Of a DNA stretch of 38,364 nt, positions 24,966 through 32,505 are shown piece by piece. Source of the DNA: an uncultured Myxococcales bacterium (GTDB lineage: Bacteria > Myxococcota_A > UBA9042); the NCBI GenBank assembly GCA_903924465.1, contig CAIYBN010000053.1, forward strand, positions 1 through 38,364. The letters are read 5' to 3'. A model generated the notes under the pieces. That model did not search any database, was not told the DNA's origin, and saw only the letters and a program-made list of their open reading frames with translations. The translations under genes were made by a program, and so were the position numbers. Positions within the stretch are counted from its first letter, which is position 1. The number at the start of each line of letters is the position of its first letter.

Positions 24966-25295
24966 TTACCGCACGCGTGACCGCGCCACCCGCAGCCAGG
25001 TCCGCAGTTCCTCGCTGGATTGCCGCGACAGCTCGGCAGCTACCCGCGCCTGCAGCTCCGCACGATCGAGCCTCGTCAGTTCGTCGCCGACCAGTTCGGC
25101 AGCATCAACCCCGAGCGCACGCGCCAGCCGCCACAGCACGTCGAGCGACGGGTTGCGCTCGCCCCGCTCCATCTCGCCCACGTACTTCGGGTTCACGTCA
25201 GCGGCCTCGCCCAGGTGGTCCTGCGTCCACGAGCGGGCGTTGCGCAGCTGCTTGAGGTTGAGGCCGAAGTGCTTGAGGTCGTCGGTGGTCGCCAT
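24966..25295 (-). CDS. XRE-family helix-turn-helix regulator
   Basis: 109 residues. The N-terminal HTH is canonical: LKQLRNARSWTQDHLGEAAD, followed by VNPKYVGEMERGERNPSLDV and LWRLARALGV (residues about 14-65), with the family's G/N-x-x-x-I-x-x-x-E-R-G-x-x-x-P-S ending. The C-terminal 45 residues are a charged helix, possibly for dimerisation. The start is divergent from the lipoprotein gene at 25430 (134 bp apart), so the shared gap may hold its operator. No ligand domain, so it probably acts as a simple repressor. Confidence 0.9.
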   Translation of the reverse strand: MATTDDLKHFGLNLKQLRNARSWTQDHLGEAADVNPKYVGEMERGERNPSLDVLWRLARALGVDAAELVGDELTRLDRAELQARVAAELSRQSSEELRTWLRVARSRVR

Positions 25296-25429
25296 GCTGG
25301 AAGTGTCGGACGGCTATCGTTCCGGTTGAACCTTCGATCGACGGTTGCAAACTCGATTTGAACGGTAGTACTGTCACCTTCACGACCGGCGAAGACGACT
25401 GCGCCGGCGAGCATCGAGCGGGGTGAACG

Positions 25430-26911
25430 GTGAAACGCGAAAGCATTCGGATTCTCTCAGTCCTGTTCTGCGCCAGCGCGTGCGGGCCGTCGTTGGACCT
25501 GCAGCTTCGACGTTATGACGCCTACTGTCCGAATTTCGGCGCCGCCCTGCTGATTCCCAACGATCAGGCGCTCCTCACGCGCAATCCTGATGCACGCGTT
25601 CCGATGCGGGATTTGAGCCGCATGGGTGAGCGAGGCGAGAACGAAGTGTTCGCACAGGTTCCGCTGACGCTAGTCGCGAATGGTCAAACGGTCTCGACGG
25701 TCGATCAACTGATGGACACTTACCACAGCGTCTGCCGCGGCGTCATGCCAAAGTGGCTCGACGACGAAATGGATCGGCAAGTTGCTCGCGGCCAACAGTA
25801 CTGTGCGAATTGGGGCCACGTAACGTTGTCGTCTGCGGACGCGGCTGACTACGCGCGTGACAAGAGCACAAAGCTGGCGATTCGCGAAGAGCGGCCAGGG
25901 TTGCAGGTCGAGGTCGGCGAGATTGCTTTCGGCAAATTCGCGTTACGGTCGGTCAAGGATGAAGCGGTCATGGTCCCCGCGGAGTTGCTCGTGAATGGCT
26001 ATCGGCTGGACGACGAGGAGGCGGTACACTGGGAAATGCGCGACGCCGTCTGCGGCCTTGTGAAGTCCGCGCACAGGGACCCAAATAATCTTGACACGTT
26101 ACGCGGCCTCGATGGCGCCCAGAAATATCAACTTCTTGGCAAACGCTTCAGCCGCCTTAGACCGGAGCGGAACGGGATTCCACGTCCCAAGTGGACCGTT
26201 CTGAAACACAAGCTAGTAGAATCCAAAAAGCAATTGAGCGAAGAGCAGGCAGAACAGGAGCATGCAAAGCGACTTGCGCAAACTTTGGTTGAAAAACTCG
26301 CCGCGCTCGAGAAGCAGGTTGGGGATACGCCGACGAAGTTGGAAACTGCACGCGCGCGAATCCTGGAATTGGCTGCCGAGTTGATGGTCGTGCGAACGCT
26401 GACGTACTCGCTGGAGGGGCGCATCAGTTCCCGCCTCGCGGATCGTGTCTTCCTCGGCGGCGCAAACGCAGAACCAATTGAGCCCGAGGATCCGCTGTTA
26501 GCCGGGATTCAGGCGCCAGATGCGCCCGCCGCTGGATTGCTATCCAACGGGCCCGCGCTGCTGCTCGACCCCAAATCCGAAGACATCCAAATGGGAACTG
26601 GCGTCGAGGCCAGTGGTCTGTACTTCATCGGGTTGAACCCAGCAGTCAACTCGTTTGGCCAAAAAACTTCAGTATTTACATATACTCACAGGAAGCCGCC
26701 CAATCCCAAGGAGGACGACGTCAGAAAGAAATTGGTCGCCGCAGCGGCGACGGTCAAGTCGCTCGACGATCGGCTGCGCCCGCTGACTGATATCAAGGCG
26801 CAACTTCAGAACGCTGAGGCGATTTTGGCAGTGCACAATGAACAGGTCGCCCAATTGAAATCCGAAGTAATGTCGTTGTCCCAGAGTCTTGACGCAAAGC
26901 AAGCTGAGTAG
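25430..26911 (+). CDS. Coiled-coil lipoprotein of unknown function
   Basis: 493 residues from a GTG start. The signal ends LFCASAC, with Cys18 the predicted lipidation site. Residues 20-225 hold two similar units, each with a 'YC-x-N-x-G' beginning (DAYCPNFGAALL and QQYCANWGHVTL) and ending in a 'R-x-V/M-C-x-G/L-V' Cys helix, suggesting internal duplication. Two strong coiled coils follow (about 260-330 and 415-493), both ending in Glu/Lys/Gln-rich heptads. Base composition is lower in GC than its neighbours, especially after 26000, hinting at horizontal origin. I do not recognise a family. Periplasmic or outer-membrane location is predicted. Confidence 0.75.
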   Translation: MKRESIRILSVLFCASACGPSLDLQLRRYDAYCPNFGAALLIPNDQALLTRNPDARVPMRDLSRMGERGENEVFAQVPLTLVANGQTVSTVDQLMDTYHSVCRGVMPKWLDDEMDRQVARGQQYCANWGHVTLSSADAADYARDKSTKLAIREERPGLQVEVGEIAFGKFALRSVKDEAVMVPAELLVNGYRLDDEEAVHWEMRDAVCGLVKSAHRDPNNLDTLRGLDGAQKYQLLGKRFSRLRPERNGIPRPKWTVLKHKLVESKKQLSEEQAEQEHAKRLAQTLVEKLAALEKQVGDTPTKLETARARILELAAELMVVRTLTYSLEGRISSRLADRVFLGGANAEPIEPEDPLLAGIQAPDAPAAGLLSNGPALLLDPKSEDIQMGTGVEASGLYFIGLNPAVNSFGQKTSVFTYTHRKPPNPKEDDVRKKLVAAAATVKSLDDRLRPLTDIKAQLQNAEAILAVHNEQVAQLKSEVMSLSQSLDAKQAE

Positions 26912-27280
26912 TCTTGGGCAACACCGGGGCGCCGCCGCAACGGCTCCGGTCGACGGGGCCGGCGAACTGAGAGAAGTGTCACGAGTCTGCCTCTGCCGCC
27001 ACCGAACCGCTGTCGCAGAGGCGACGGCGACGAGGTCAAGACGTAGCTGCCGTCCGGAATGAGCTAAGAAACAAGGCAGCGATTCCGCCGACCTTGCTCC
27101 CGTCACGCCGCACACCGCGCGCGAAACTCGCAATTCCGGGACACTGCCACCCGCGCGCATGCCAAAACGCCCCGGCGCGGATCGCCTTCAGCACCTCGCG
27201 TACAATGATGATGGCCTCGACCCGCCGCGCCACCGCAGTCGTGGCCGCGTGACTCGCATCCAACTACCACATTACGGCCC
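26912..27280. other. Gap between convergent genes
   Basis: No firm gene. A minus-strand frame (27036-27263, TTG start) begins 17 bases after the Rad52-like gene stop and reads VEAIIIVREVLKAIRAGAFW; it could encode a 75-residue protein, but no ribosome site supports it. A GGCTCC/GGGGCC hairpin near 26940-26960 might help end transcription of the lipoprotein gene. Confidence 0.3.
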
Positions 27281-27892
27281 CTACGCAGCCACCGTCGACA
27301 GCGTCGAGATGAACTCGCTCGCTTCCTTGACCGTCAAGAACGCCGCCGATTTGCCGTAGTGTTGCTTGGCCAGTTCGTCGAGCTCGCTCCGGCCCATCCC
27401 GTTTGACTTCGCCAGCTTGCCGATGAACTCCGCCTGCTTGCGCGTCAGCCGGTTGTTGGGCGGCGAGTCCGGCTCCGGCGGCTGCTCCACGAGCTTCGGC
27501 CCTGCGTGCACCCGCTGCGGCGGCGCGTCCACGCCGTGCAGCTGCAGCGCCACGCCCATGAGCGTCGCCGCCTTCTTGAGCGCGTCCGTCGACGCCGCCT
27601 TCAAATCATCCGCCACGCTGACGACCTTGCCCTCGCGGGTCTTGGTCACCTCCGAGCCGCCGAACGCCTGCTTGACGATGTCGCCAGCCCGCAGCTCGCC
27701 CAGCACGACGACTTCGCCCTCGCGGACATCGTGCTCCAGCACGCGGAAGCTCCAGTCGCCCGCCAACGCGTCGTTCAGCCGCTGCACGATAGAGTGCGCC
27801 TCGACGTAGCTGATGCTCTGGCCGTTGCGGCCCGGACGGCTCTTGATGTCGTTGAACGGCCGCGTCAGCAGCCGCATCTTTTCGTTGTCCAT
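27281..27892 (-). CDS. Rad52/Rad22-type single-strand annealing protein
   Basis: 203 residues; the ATG at 27892 has GGAGGT five bases upstream. The first 120 residues match the bacterial/phage Rad52-like fold: YVEAHSIVQRLNDALAGDWS, then FRVLEHDVREGEVVVLGEL, and the signature ADDLKAASTDALKKAATLMG followed by VALQLHG. These proteins anneal complementary single strands and are common in phages and plasmids. A Pro-rich linker (130-147) joins a small helical C-terminal domain (NNRLTRKQAEFIGKLAKSNG ... ELAKQHYGKSAAFLTVKEAS), similar to the short helix-bundle tail seen on phage recombination proteins. Last gene of the ubiquitin-like cassette operon. Confidence 0.85.
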   Translation of the reverse strand: MDNEKMRLLTRPFNDIKSRPGRNGQSISYVEAHSIVQRLNDALAGDWSFRVLEHDVREGEVVVLGELRAGDIVKQAFGGSEVTKTREGKVVSVADDLKAASTDALKKAATLMGVALQLHGVDAPPQRVHAGPKLVEQPPEPDSPPNNRLTRKQAEFIGKLAKSNGMGRSELDELAKQHYGKSAAFLTVKEASEFISTLSTVAA

Positions 27893-27898
27893 GTCACA

Positions 27899-27930
27899 CC
27901 TCCAAAAAAAAGCGCGGACCAGCGCCGGAA
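27899..27930 (-). terminator. Possible attenuator before the Rad52-like gene
   Basis: Read on the minus strand, a GCGC-TGGTCC-GCGC hairpin is followed directly by eight T's and then the ribosome site of the Rad52-like gene. The stem is short, so termination may be partial at best. Confidence 0.3.
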
Positions 27931-27957
27931 CCTCCGACGCCAGCACGCACCCGTTGC

Positions 27958-28356
27958 TCACCTGCTGGACAGGATCTTGGCGATGCCGCCCTGCTGGTCG
28001 CGAATGTTGCGCAGCCACATGGCCGCAAACGAATGCAACTCGCGATACTGCCGTGGCCGCCAACCGGTCGGTTTGTCGTGGCCGTCCAACTCCACCGCGA
28101 CCGTGTAATGCCCAGTGCTGAGCTGCAGCGTCACCGGCAGCCAGCCGGCGGATGTCTTGAGGAACACGCCGTCCGGGTCGCACACGAGGTCGCCGTTCTG
28201 CTTGAAGTAGTGCGCGACGCTGTACGTGCCGGCGCTCAGCCGGTCGACGTGCACCGCCATGTAGCTGCCGTTGTCGATCTTGCGCGCGCTGCCAACGTCC
28301 AGACCCGCCGTGAGCGCGTCCAGCACGTCGCCTGCGCTTTTTGCCAAAGATTTCAT
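27958..28356 (-). CDS. DUF6908-like small protein
   Basis: 132 residues; ATG 28356 has AAGGAG upstream. Core sequence: KIDNGSYMAVHVDRLSAGTY, then SVAHYFKQNGDLVCDPDGVF and AGWLPVTLQLSTGHYTVAVE. The 'A-H-Y-x-x-Q-N-G-D-L-x-x-D-P-x-x-x-F' plus 'W-x-P' pattern resembles the DUF6908 family, which I recall as common on plasmids, phages and integrative elements. The C-terminal part (SFAAMWLRNIRDQQG) is helical. Function unknown. It is separated by 65 bp from both operon neighbours, each gap long enough to hold its own ribosome site. Confidence 0.6.
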   Translation of the reverse strand: MKSLAKSAGDVLDALTAGLDVGSARKIDNGSYMAVHVDRLSAGTYSVAHYFKQNGDLVCDPDGVFLKTSAGWLPVTLQLSTGHYTVAVELDGHDKPTGWRPRQYRELHSFAAMWLRNIRDQQGGIAKILSSR

Positions 28357-28421
28357 CTGATTGCTCCTTCGCGGCAAGCCCGGGACGGCCAACCTGACCG
28401 CCCCGGACTTTCCGCTCTCGC

Positions 28422-28505
28422 CTACGGCTTGGGCCGCGGCGGTCGCGTCGACAGCGCGAACACGACCTGCGCGACCACGTAGACGACGTCCAAAATCCAG
28501 AACAT
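28422..28505 (-). CDS. 27-residue predicted membrane microprotein
   Basis: A short frame inside the operon, 14 bases after the E1-like gene. It has a good ribosome site (GGAGAGG, five bases before ATG). The product begins MFWILDVVYVVAQVVFALST and ends with a Pro/Arg/Lys tail (RPPRPKP). The first 20 residues could form one membrane helix with a basic cytoplasmic end. It fills what would otherwise be an unusually long gap in the operon. No family recognised; existence is inferred from the ribosome site, spacing and composition. Confidence 0.5.
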   Translation of the reverse strand: MFWILDVVYVVAQVVFALSTRPPRPKP

Positions 28506-28519
28506 AGGAACCTCTCCGG

Positions 28520-29143
28520 TCAGAGAATCAACGCGTTGCGAAAATCGACGGTGATCTCATCCCGGGTGGGCCGGTCGCTGGCGTAGTTCGCCACTTGGCC
28601 GGCGATGAAGGCGGCGAGGCCGCTGGCGCAGTACATCGTGGCGCGCGCCGTGCAGGGCGCACGGTAGGCTTCGCTGCTGGGATGCAAGGTCTCCTCATAC
28701 CAGCTGCCAAACGCGCCGACGCACATGACCTTGCCGACCTCGGCGCCCATCCTGGCGTCGATGTACAGTGCCGGCCGTGCGTGAAGTGCCCTCCAGAGCG
28801 CGATGCGCACGTCCATGCTGTCGACGCAGCACACGGTCACCTCGCTGGCGGACTGGTCGGTGAAACGCGCAACATGGATCTCGATCTCCACGCCGGTCAT
28901 TTCCCGCACCAGTTCCTTCAGCGCCGCCACCTTCGGCCGGCCCAGATCCGTCAAGCGGTACCACTGGTTCGGCAGGTTGTGCGCCTCAATCAGATCGTCG
29001 TCGTACACCGTGATGCACTCCGCGCCGCTCTTCGCCAACGCCAGCACGGTGAAGCTGCCCACCGCGCCGGCGCCAATGACCGTGATGGGCGTCCGCGCGA
29101 GCCGCGGAACATCCAGCACATCCAACTGCCTGTGAAAGTTCAT
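28520..29143 (-). CDS. ThiF/E1-like adenylyltransferase of ubiquitin-like cassette
   Basis: 207 residues with the Rossmann ATP-binding motif ITVIGAGAVGSFTVLALAKS (GAGAVGS at 24-30), the acidic strand VYDDDLIEAHNLPNQWYRLT followed by DLGRPKV (matching N-L-x-x-Q ... D-x-G-x-x-K) and the CCVDSMDVR strand. Cys164 and Cys172 (APCTARATMYCASGLAAFIA) are candidate thioester cysteines. Shorter than MoeB/ThiF (about 250) and without CxxC zinc pairs, as in PRTRC ThiF-related proteins. Role: adenylate the C-terminus of the ubiquitin-like partner, then possibly take it as a thioester. Starts three bases after the JAMM gene; the ribosome site GGAGG includes its stop codon (translational coupling). Confidence 0.88.
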   Translation of the reverse strand: MNFHRQLDVLDVPRLARTPITVIGAGAVGSFTVLALAKSGAECITVYDDDLIEAHNLPNQWYRLTDLGRPKVAALKELVREMTGVEIEIHVARFTDQSASEVTVCCVDSMDVRIALWRALHARPALYIDARMGAEVGKVMCVGAFGSWYEETLHPSSEAYRAPCTARATMYCASGLAAFIAGQVANYASDRPTRDEITVDFRNALIL

Positions 29144-29146
29144 CTT

Positions 29147-29746
29147 CTACCTCCAGTCCGCCAAGTCGTCGTCGAAATCCGGCCACCCGCCCCGATACGG
29201 CTGGCCATGTTGCTGGTGTTGGCGCACACCACCGCGCCAATCCGGCATCAGCACCGGCGCCATCTCGACCACGTGCGCGTTGAACAAGCGCTCGCACTCG
29301 CCGCGCAGGTTCTGGTCGGGCAGGCGGATCTCCAGCGGCAGGTCGTCGAACGTCAGCCGGAAGGGCTGCCACACGTCGATTCGCGCCTTGAACTCGCGCT
29401 TCTTGTTCACCACGATGCTGATGAGGCACGCATCGTTGGCCAGGCCCTCGATGCACGCCTCGTCCTGCTGCGACCAAAAAACGCCCAAACGCGCATGCGA
29501 ATGGACCCAAGCGCGCACGTTCTGCGGCGCCGGGTGCGTCACGAGGAACTTCGCCAGCGCCTCCTGGTCGAGCTCCGTGCTGGCGGCCGTGCAGATCTGG
29601 TCGAACAATTGCACGCCGCCCACCAGCATGTCTTCGGTCACGGTGCCCAAACACGAAAACTCGCCTGTCGCCAGGTCGGTCCAGTGCCAGATCCGTTCCA
29701 TTGCGTCCGCATCGATGCGTACCCGCAGGTTTTGCTTCACTTTCAT
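29147..29746 (-). CDS. JAMM/JAB metallopeptidase of ubiquitin-like cassette
   Basis: 199 residues from ATG 29746 (GGAGG four to five bases upstream). All JAMM zinc ligands are present: Glu29 (GEFSCLG), then VHSHARLGVFWSQQD giving His82, His84 and Asp95 with Ser92, i.e. exact H-x-H-x7-S-x-x-D. Such peptidases remove residues after the Gly-Gly of ubiquitin-like proteins or release them from conjugates; the partner encoded upstream has Ser-Leu after its Gly-Gly. The C-terminal part is an Asp-rich tail (GGWPDFDDDLADWR). Corresponds to PRTRC protein A or the BilC-type component by position. Expected to be active. Confidence 0.9.
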   Translation of the reverse strand: MKVKQNLRVRIDADAMERIWHWTDLATGEFSCLGTVTEDMLVGGVQLFDQICTAASTELDQEALAKFLVTHPAPQNVRAWVHSHARLGVFWSQQDEACIEGLANDACLISIVVNKKREFKARIDVWQPFRLTFDDLPLEIRLPDQNLRGECERLFNAHVVEMAPVLMPDWRGGVRQHQQHGQPYRGGWPDFDDDLADWR

Positions 29747-29826
29747 GCTGCCTCCAAAAACGACAAAGCCCCGGCCGCGCACGTCCTTCGTGCGCAGCCA
29801 AGGCTGTCTTGTTCGCCCGCCGACCC

Positions 29827-29855
29827 CGAGAACACTCAACCGTGGAGTGTTCGCG
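29827..29855. promoter_or_regulatory. Hairpin between E2-like and JAMM genes
   Basis: GAACACTC (29830-29837) and GAGTGTTC (29845-29852) form an eight-pair perfect stem with a seven-base loop, extended by two more pairs outside one mismatch. It lies in the 133-bp gap between two operon genes. There is no T-run, so it is more likely an RNA-stability, processing or regulatory element than a terminator. Confidence 0.5.
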
Positions 29856-29879
29856 AGGCCGCAGGTTGTCGCGCCGGCG

Positions 29880-30896
29880 TTAATCGTCGTCGCTGTTATA
29901 GTCCGGCGACCACGTCTCCACGTGGCGATACGCGTCGCGCTCATTGTAACTGTGGAGGAATTCCAGAATCACGCTGACCAGCGCCGCATACTGACCCTCG
30001 CCCAGCAGCTTGCCGATGCCAGGACCCAGATTGCCCCAGCACGGCACGCCGTCGCTGCTGACGTGCGGGTGCGGGTAGCTGAAGCCGCCGTCCGACCAGA
30101 TGTGCACTTTGTCGGCCGTGACCGTCAGCGTGTAGCTGCCCATGTGATAGTCGGTGCTGTCGTGCTCCAAGATGAGCGGCTCCAGCACGATGCTGAGCTT
30201 GCCGTAGTCCACCTCCACCGACACAACTGGCGACGGCATCATCTTGACCAGCGCCGCGAACTCTTCTGCGGCCTTCTGCTCCTGCGCCGGCCGCGTCGTG
30301 GCTTCCAGCGCGACAATCTGCTCGCGCAGCTCGCCGTTCTTGCGCACCAAGCCGCTGATTTGGCTGGTGAGCCGATTGGCTTCGTACTCATTGTCGCGGA
30401 TGGCGTTTTTCCAGTTGCGAACCATGCCGTCGACCGACGACACCATCCACATGGAAAACTCCGCGCGCTCGCGCTCCCAGTCGTAGCCCTGGATGTAGCG
30501 CGCCGCAATCGGCAACGCCGCACACAGGACAGCTTCCAGAATGAGGCCCGGCTGGATCTCGCCTGGCACTTCAAACAGCCGTTCGAGATCGAACGCCAGC
30601 CTGACGCGCCGGCCTTCGACAGACGCGACCACGAAGGTCTCGCCGTCGATGGTCAGTTCCACCGGCTCACCCGTGTGCGGCCGGCCATGCACAACATTGA
30701 CGGTCTGCACGCCGTCCCGGTAGGGCAGCCTGCATTCGTCAGCCGTGCCCGCGATCGGGCCCAGCAGTTCAATCTCCCGACGGAATGGCGCCGGGTCCGT
30801 GTAGCGCGCGCTCCAGCGCTGGTAGCGGATGTTGAGGTTCAATTTGGCTTGCCAATCCAGCAGATAGGCGGCCATGGTCTGATCACAATGGTGCAT
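29880..30896 (-). CDS. E2-like conjugating protein with coiled coil
   Basis: 338 residues with GGAGG before the ATG. Three parts: an N-terminal unknown domain (1-150), a coiled coil (about 160-215, NEYEANRLTSQISGLVRKNG ...), and a C-terminal UBC/RWD-like domain: YTLTVTADKVHIWSDGGFSY, PHPHVSSDGVPCWGNLG, then LLGEGQYAALVSVILEFLHS with YN. The 'H-P-H-V ... G-x-P/L-C-W/x-G' run is the hallmark of bacterial E2-like proteins; Cys286 would be the thioester acceptor. Corresponds in position to PRTRC protein B or the BilB component. The long N-terminal extension could be a substrate-recognition part. Ends 133 bp before the JAMM gene. Confidence 0.75.
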   Translation of the reverse strand: MHHCDQTMAAYLLDWQAKLNLNIRYQRWSARYTDPAPFRREIELLGPIAGTADECRLPYRDGVQTVNVVHGRPHTGEPVELTIDGETFVVASVEGRRVRLAFDLERLFEVPGEIQPGLILEAVLCAALPIAARYIQGYDWERERAEFSMWMVSSVDGMVRNWKNAIRDNEYEANRLTSQISGLVRKNGELREQIVALEATTRPAQEQKAAEEFAALVKMMPSPVVSVEVDYGKLSIVLEPLILEHDSTDYHMGSYTLTVTADKVHIWSDGGFSYPHPHVSSDGVPCWGNLGPGIGKLLGEGQYAALVSVILEFLHSYNERDAYRHVETWSPDYNSDDD

Positions 30897-30972
30897 GATG
30901 CCTCCCCGCCGGCCGAGCCGCTCCCGTTTGACCGGGTAGCGGCCCAGCGGGCGAATGTGTTGCGGGAATGGA

Positions 30973-31182
30973 CTACAGCGAGCCGCCCTCGACCTTCGGG
31001 ACGAGCGTGACGACGTCGCCGTCGCTGAGGCCGGTGGTGGTGGAAGCGCCCAGACCGTTCACCGAGACCGCGTGACCTTGGGCATTGAGGTCGACCGCAT
31101 CGAGTACCTCCTGGACGGTGGCGCCGGCAGCGGCTTCGTGGTGGCGGGCGGAGTGGCCGAGACGAAGGATGCGAATGTTCAT
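30973..31182 (-). CDS. Ubiquitin-like (ThiS/MoaD-type) protein with GGSL end
   Basis: 69 residues from ATG 31182 (AGGAGC upstream). A beta-grasp sequence: MNIRILRLGH start, helix GATVQEVLDAVDL, then HAVSVNGLG and LSDGDVVTLVPKVEGGSL. 'V-N-G ... L-x-D-G-D-x-V-x-L-V-P-x-V-x-G-G' is the ThiS/MoaD/PRTRC-C pattern. Gly66-Gly67 are followed by Ser-Leu, so the diglycine is not terminal; the JAMM peptidase two genes downstream could trim it before activation by the E1-like protein. First gene of the operon, followed 76 bp later by the E2-like gene. Confidence 0.88.
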   Translation of the reverse strand: MNIRILRLGHSARHHEAAAGATVQEVLDAVDLNAQGHAVSVNGLGASTTTGLSDGDVVTLVPKVEGGSL

Positions 31183-31543
31183 GTGGGAAGCTCCTGGAAC
31201 GAAGAACGGTCGAAGAACCTCAGACAGCGAAGTTGCCGCGTGGGGTGACATGGCTGACCGGGCCATGTCAGTGGGCTTATTCCAGGATGGGGTGGCGGTT
31301 TTGCGGAATTGCGCGGTTTTGACCGAATATCACGCGAAATATCCGCGTTCTGGCGGCTCAAAGGTCACTTTTCGACCTCAAGTGTCGGGTTCTTTGAACG
31401 TAGACGAGCGATTGTGTGGCCCACACCAGAAACGTCGCGCAGATTCTTCTCCACACGCCGCCAAAGCCAATTTGGGAGCTCGTCGACCAGCAGTCCCAGA
31501 GCCAGTGCGAGTGGCGGCCCGCACCGTCGCGGAAGCGATAGGC
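31183..31543. promoter_or_regulatory. Control region of the ubiquitin-like operon
   Basis: A 361-bp gap between the methyltransferase stop and the ubiquitin-like gene start. It contains a perfect nine-pair dyad (TGACATGGC 31246-31254 / GCCATGTCA 31262-31270), 64 bp upstream of the start, and one copy of the 16-bp near-palindrome (31327-31342). I could not assign -35/-10 boxes with confidence. No gene is supported. Confidence 0.5.
31327..31342. promoter_or_regulatory. 16-bp near-palindrome, copy 1 (candidate operator)
   Basis: ATATCACGCGAAATAT; its complement reads ATATTTCGCGTGATAT. ATAT arms flank a central CGCG. Similar sites at 32554, 34374 and 38076. Confidence 0.6.
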
Positions 31544-32254
31544 CTACGCCGCGTCGGAATTCTGGGCTGAAGTGGCGCTCGCATCTTCGAGACGCCCCAT
31601 GCTCAGCTTCATCGCGACGTCCGAGGTGTCACCACCGATGAAACGACGGCCCAGCTTCAACGCCGCGACACCAACGCTCCCCGAGCCGCAGAACGGGTCG
31701 AGCACGACATCGCCAGGGTTGGAACTTTGGCTGATGAGGATTTCCATCAGCGCCACCGGCTTCTCGGTCGGGTAGCCGCCAAGGATACGCGGCACCTTCA
31801 GCACGTCGGGCGTGCCCAGGTTGTTGAGCTTGCGCTTACCCTTTTCGAAGAACAGAACGAACTCGCAGCGGGCGCGATAGTGGTACCCCATGCCCATGTA
31901 TTTCTTGTCCCACACGATCGGCTTCCAGAGCTTGAATCCCACCGCCTCGCCCTTGGGTTTTGCGATGAACATGGTCTCCTGGTCGCTGAACATATAGAGG
32001 TGGCCACCCTTCTTCAGCACCCGATACGCCTCGGCGAACAATTCGTCGAAACGCTCATTCGGGAAGATGGAAAACCATGTGACCAGGCGAGGAATACGAC
32101 CGCGGTTTTTGCCATTCTTGTCGACGCGGTGCTTCTCCAGCGACTGATAGGCCGGGTCGGTCACGATGAGGTCGACGCTCGCGTCTGGCAGGCCACGCAA
32201 CAGCTCCAGCGCGTCAACCTGATGTAGCGAAAAGTCTGTCGGAAGGTTTATCAT
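31544..32254 (-). CDS. Site-specific DNA methyltransferase (beta class, N4/N6)
   Basis: 236 residues from ATG 32254. Motif IV comes first, DLIVTDPAYQSLE (Asp-Pro-Ala-Tyr, residues 33-36), and the AdoMet-binding motif I is near the end, DVVLDPFCGSGSVGVAALKL (186-193); this order defines the beta group of amino-methyltransferases. ILGGYPTEKPVALMEILI (motif X region) is also present. It methylates adenine-N6 or cytosine-N4. No restriction endonuclease gene is adjacent, so it is an orphan enzyme, common on phages and integrative elements. The ATG overlaps the stop of a small upstream frame by four bases (ATGA). Confidence 0.92.
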   Translation of the reverse strand: MINLPTDFSLHQVDALELLRGLPDASVDLIVTDPAYQSLEKHRVDKNGKNRGRIPRLVTWFSIFPNERFDELFAEAYRVLKKGGHLYMFSDQETMFIAKPKGEAVGFKLWKPIVWDKKYMGMGYHYRARCEFVLFFEKGKRKLNNLGTPDVLKVPRILGGYPTEKPVALMEILISQSSNPGDVVLDPFCGSGSVGVAALKLGRRFIGGDTSDVAMKLSMGRLEDASATSAQNSDAA

Positions 32255-32505
32255 TTGGCCAACTCCTGCGTTGATTCGACGTGAGCCACGATGCTCCCTG
32301 GCGGTCCGAACGCAACGACCGACGGTGATTTTGCGGCTGCGACAGCAGCATTTGGCATCGTGTCCGAGTACCCCGCCCAGGGCTCCTTGCACCGGGCAAT
32401 CCGGTCGCCTGCAACTTGAACTGGTCGACGTTGAGAGCGCATCTGCGTCGAACAATTGCCTGTGAACAAATGACCTGCCGCAAGGATGCGCTTGAATCGA
32501 GCCAT
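32251..32505 (-). CDS. Small hypothetical protein coupled to the methyltransferase
   Basis: 84 residues from ATG 32505 (an in-frame TTG lies 12 bases earlier). Its stop codon overlaps the methyltransferase ATG (ATGA), the usual sign of translational coupling, and GGAG for the next gene lies within its last codons. Sequence starts MARFKRILAAGHLFTG and ends VAHVESTQELAK. No motif and no clear ribosome site of its own. It could be a leader or a chance frame. Confidence 0.35.
   Translation of the reverse strand: MARFKRILAAGHLFTGNCSTQMRSQRRPVQVAGDRIARCKEPWAGYSDTMPNAAVAAAKSPSVVAFGPPGSIVAHVESTQELAK

Noticed and set aside
28595..31010. Long plus-strand frames (460 and 576 codons) across the ubiquitin-like operon
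   Set aside because: They are antisense to genes with clear catalytic motifs and ribosome sites; their translations are Arg/His/Ala-rich without family patterns.
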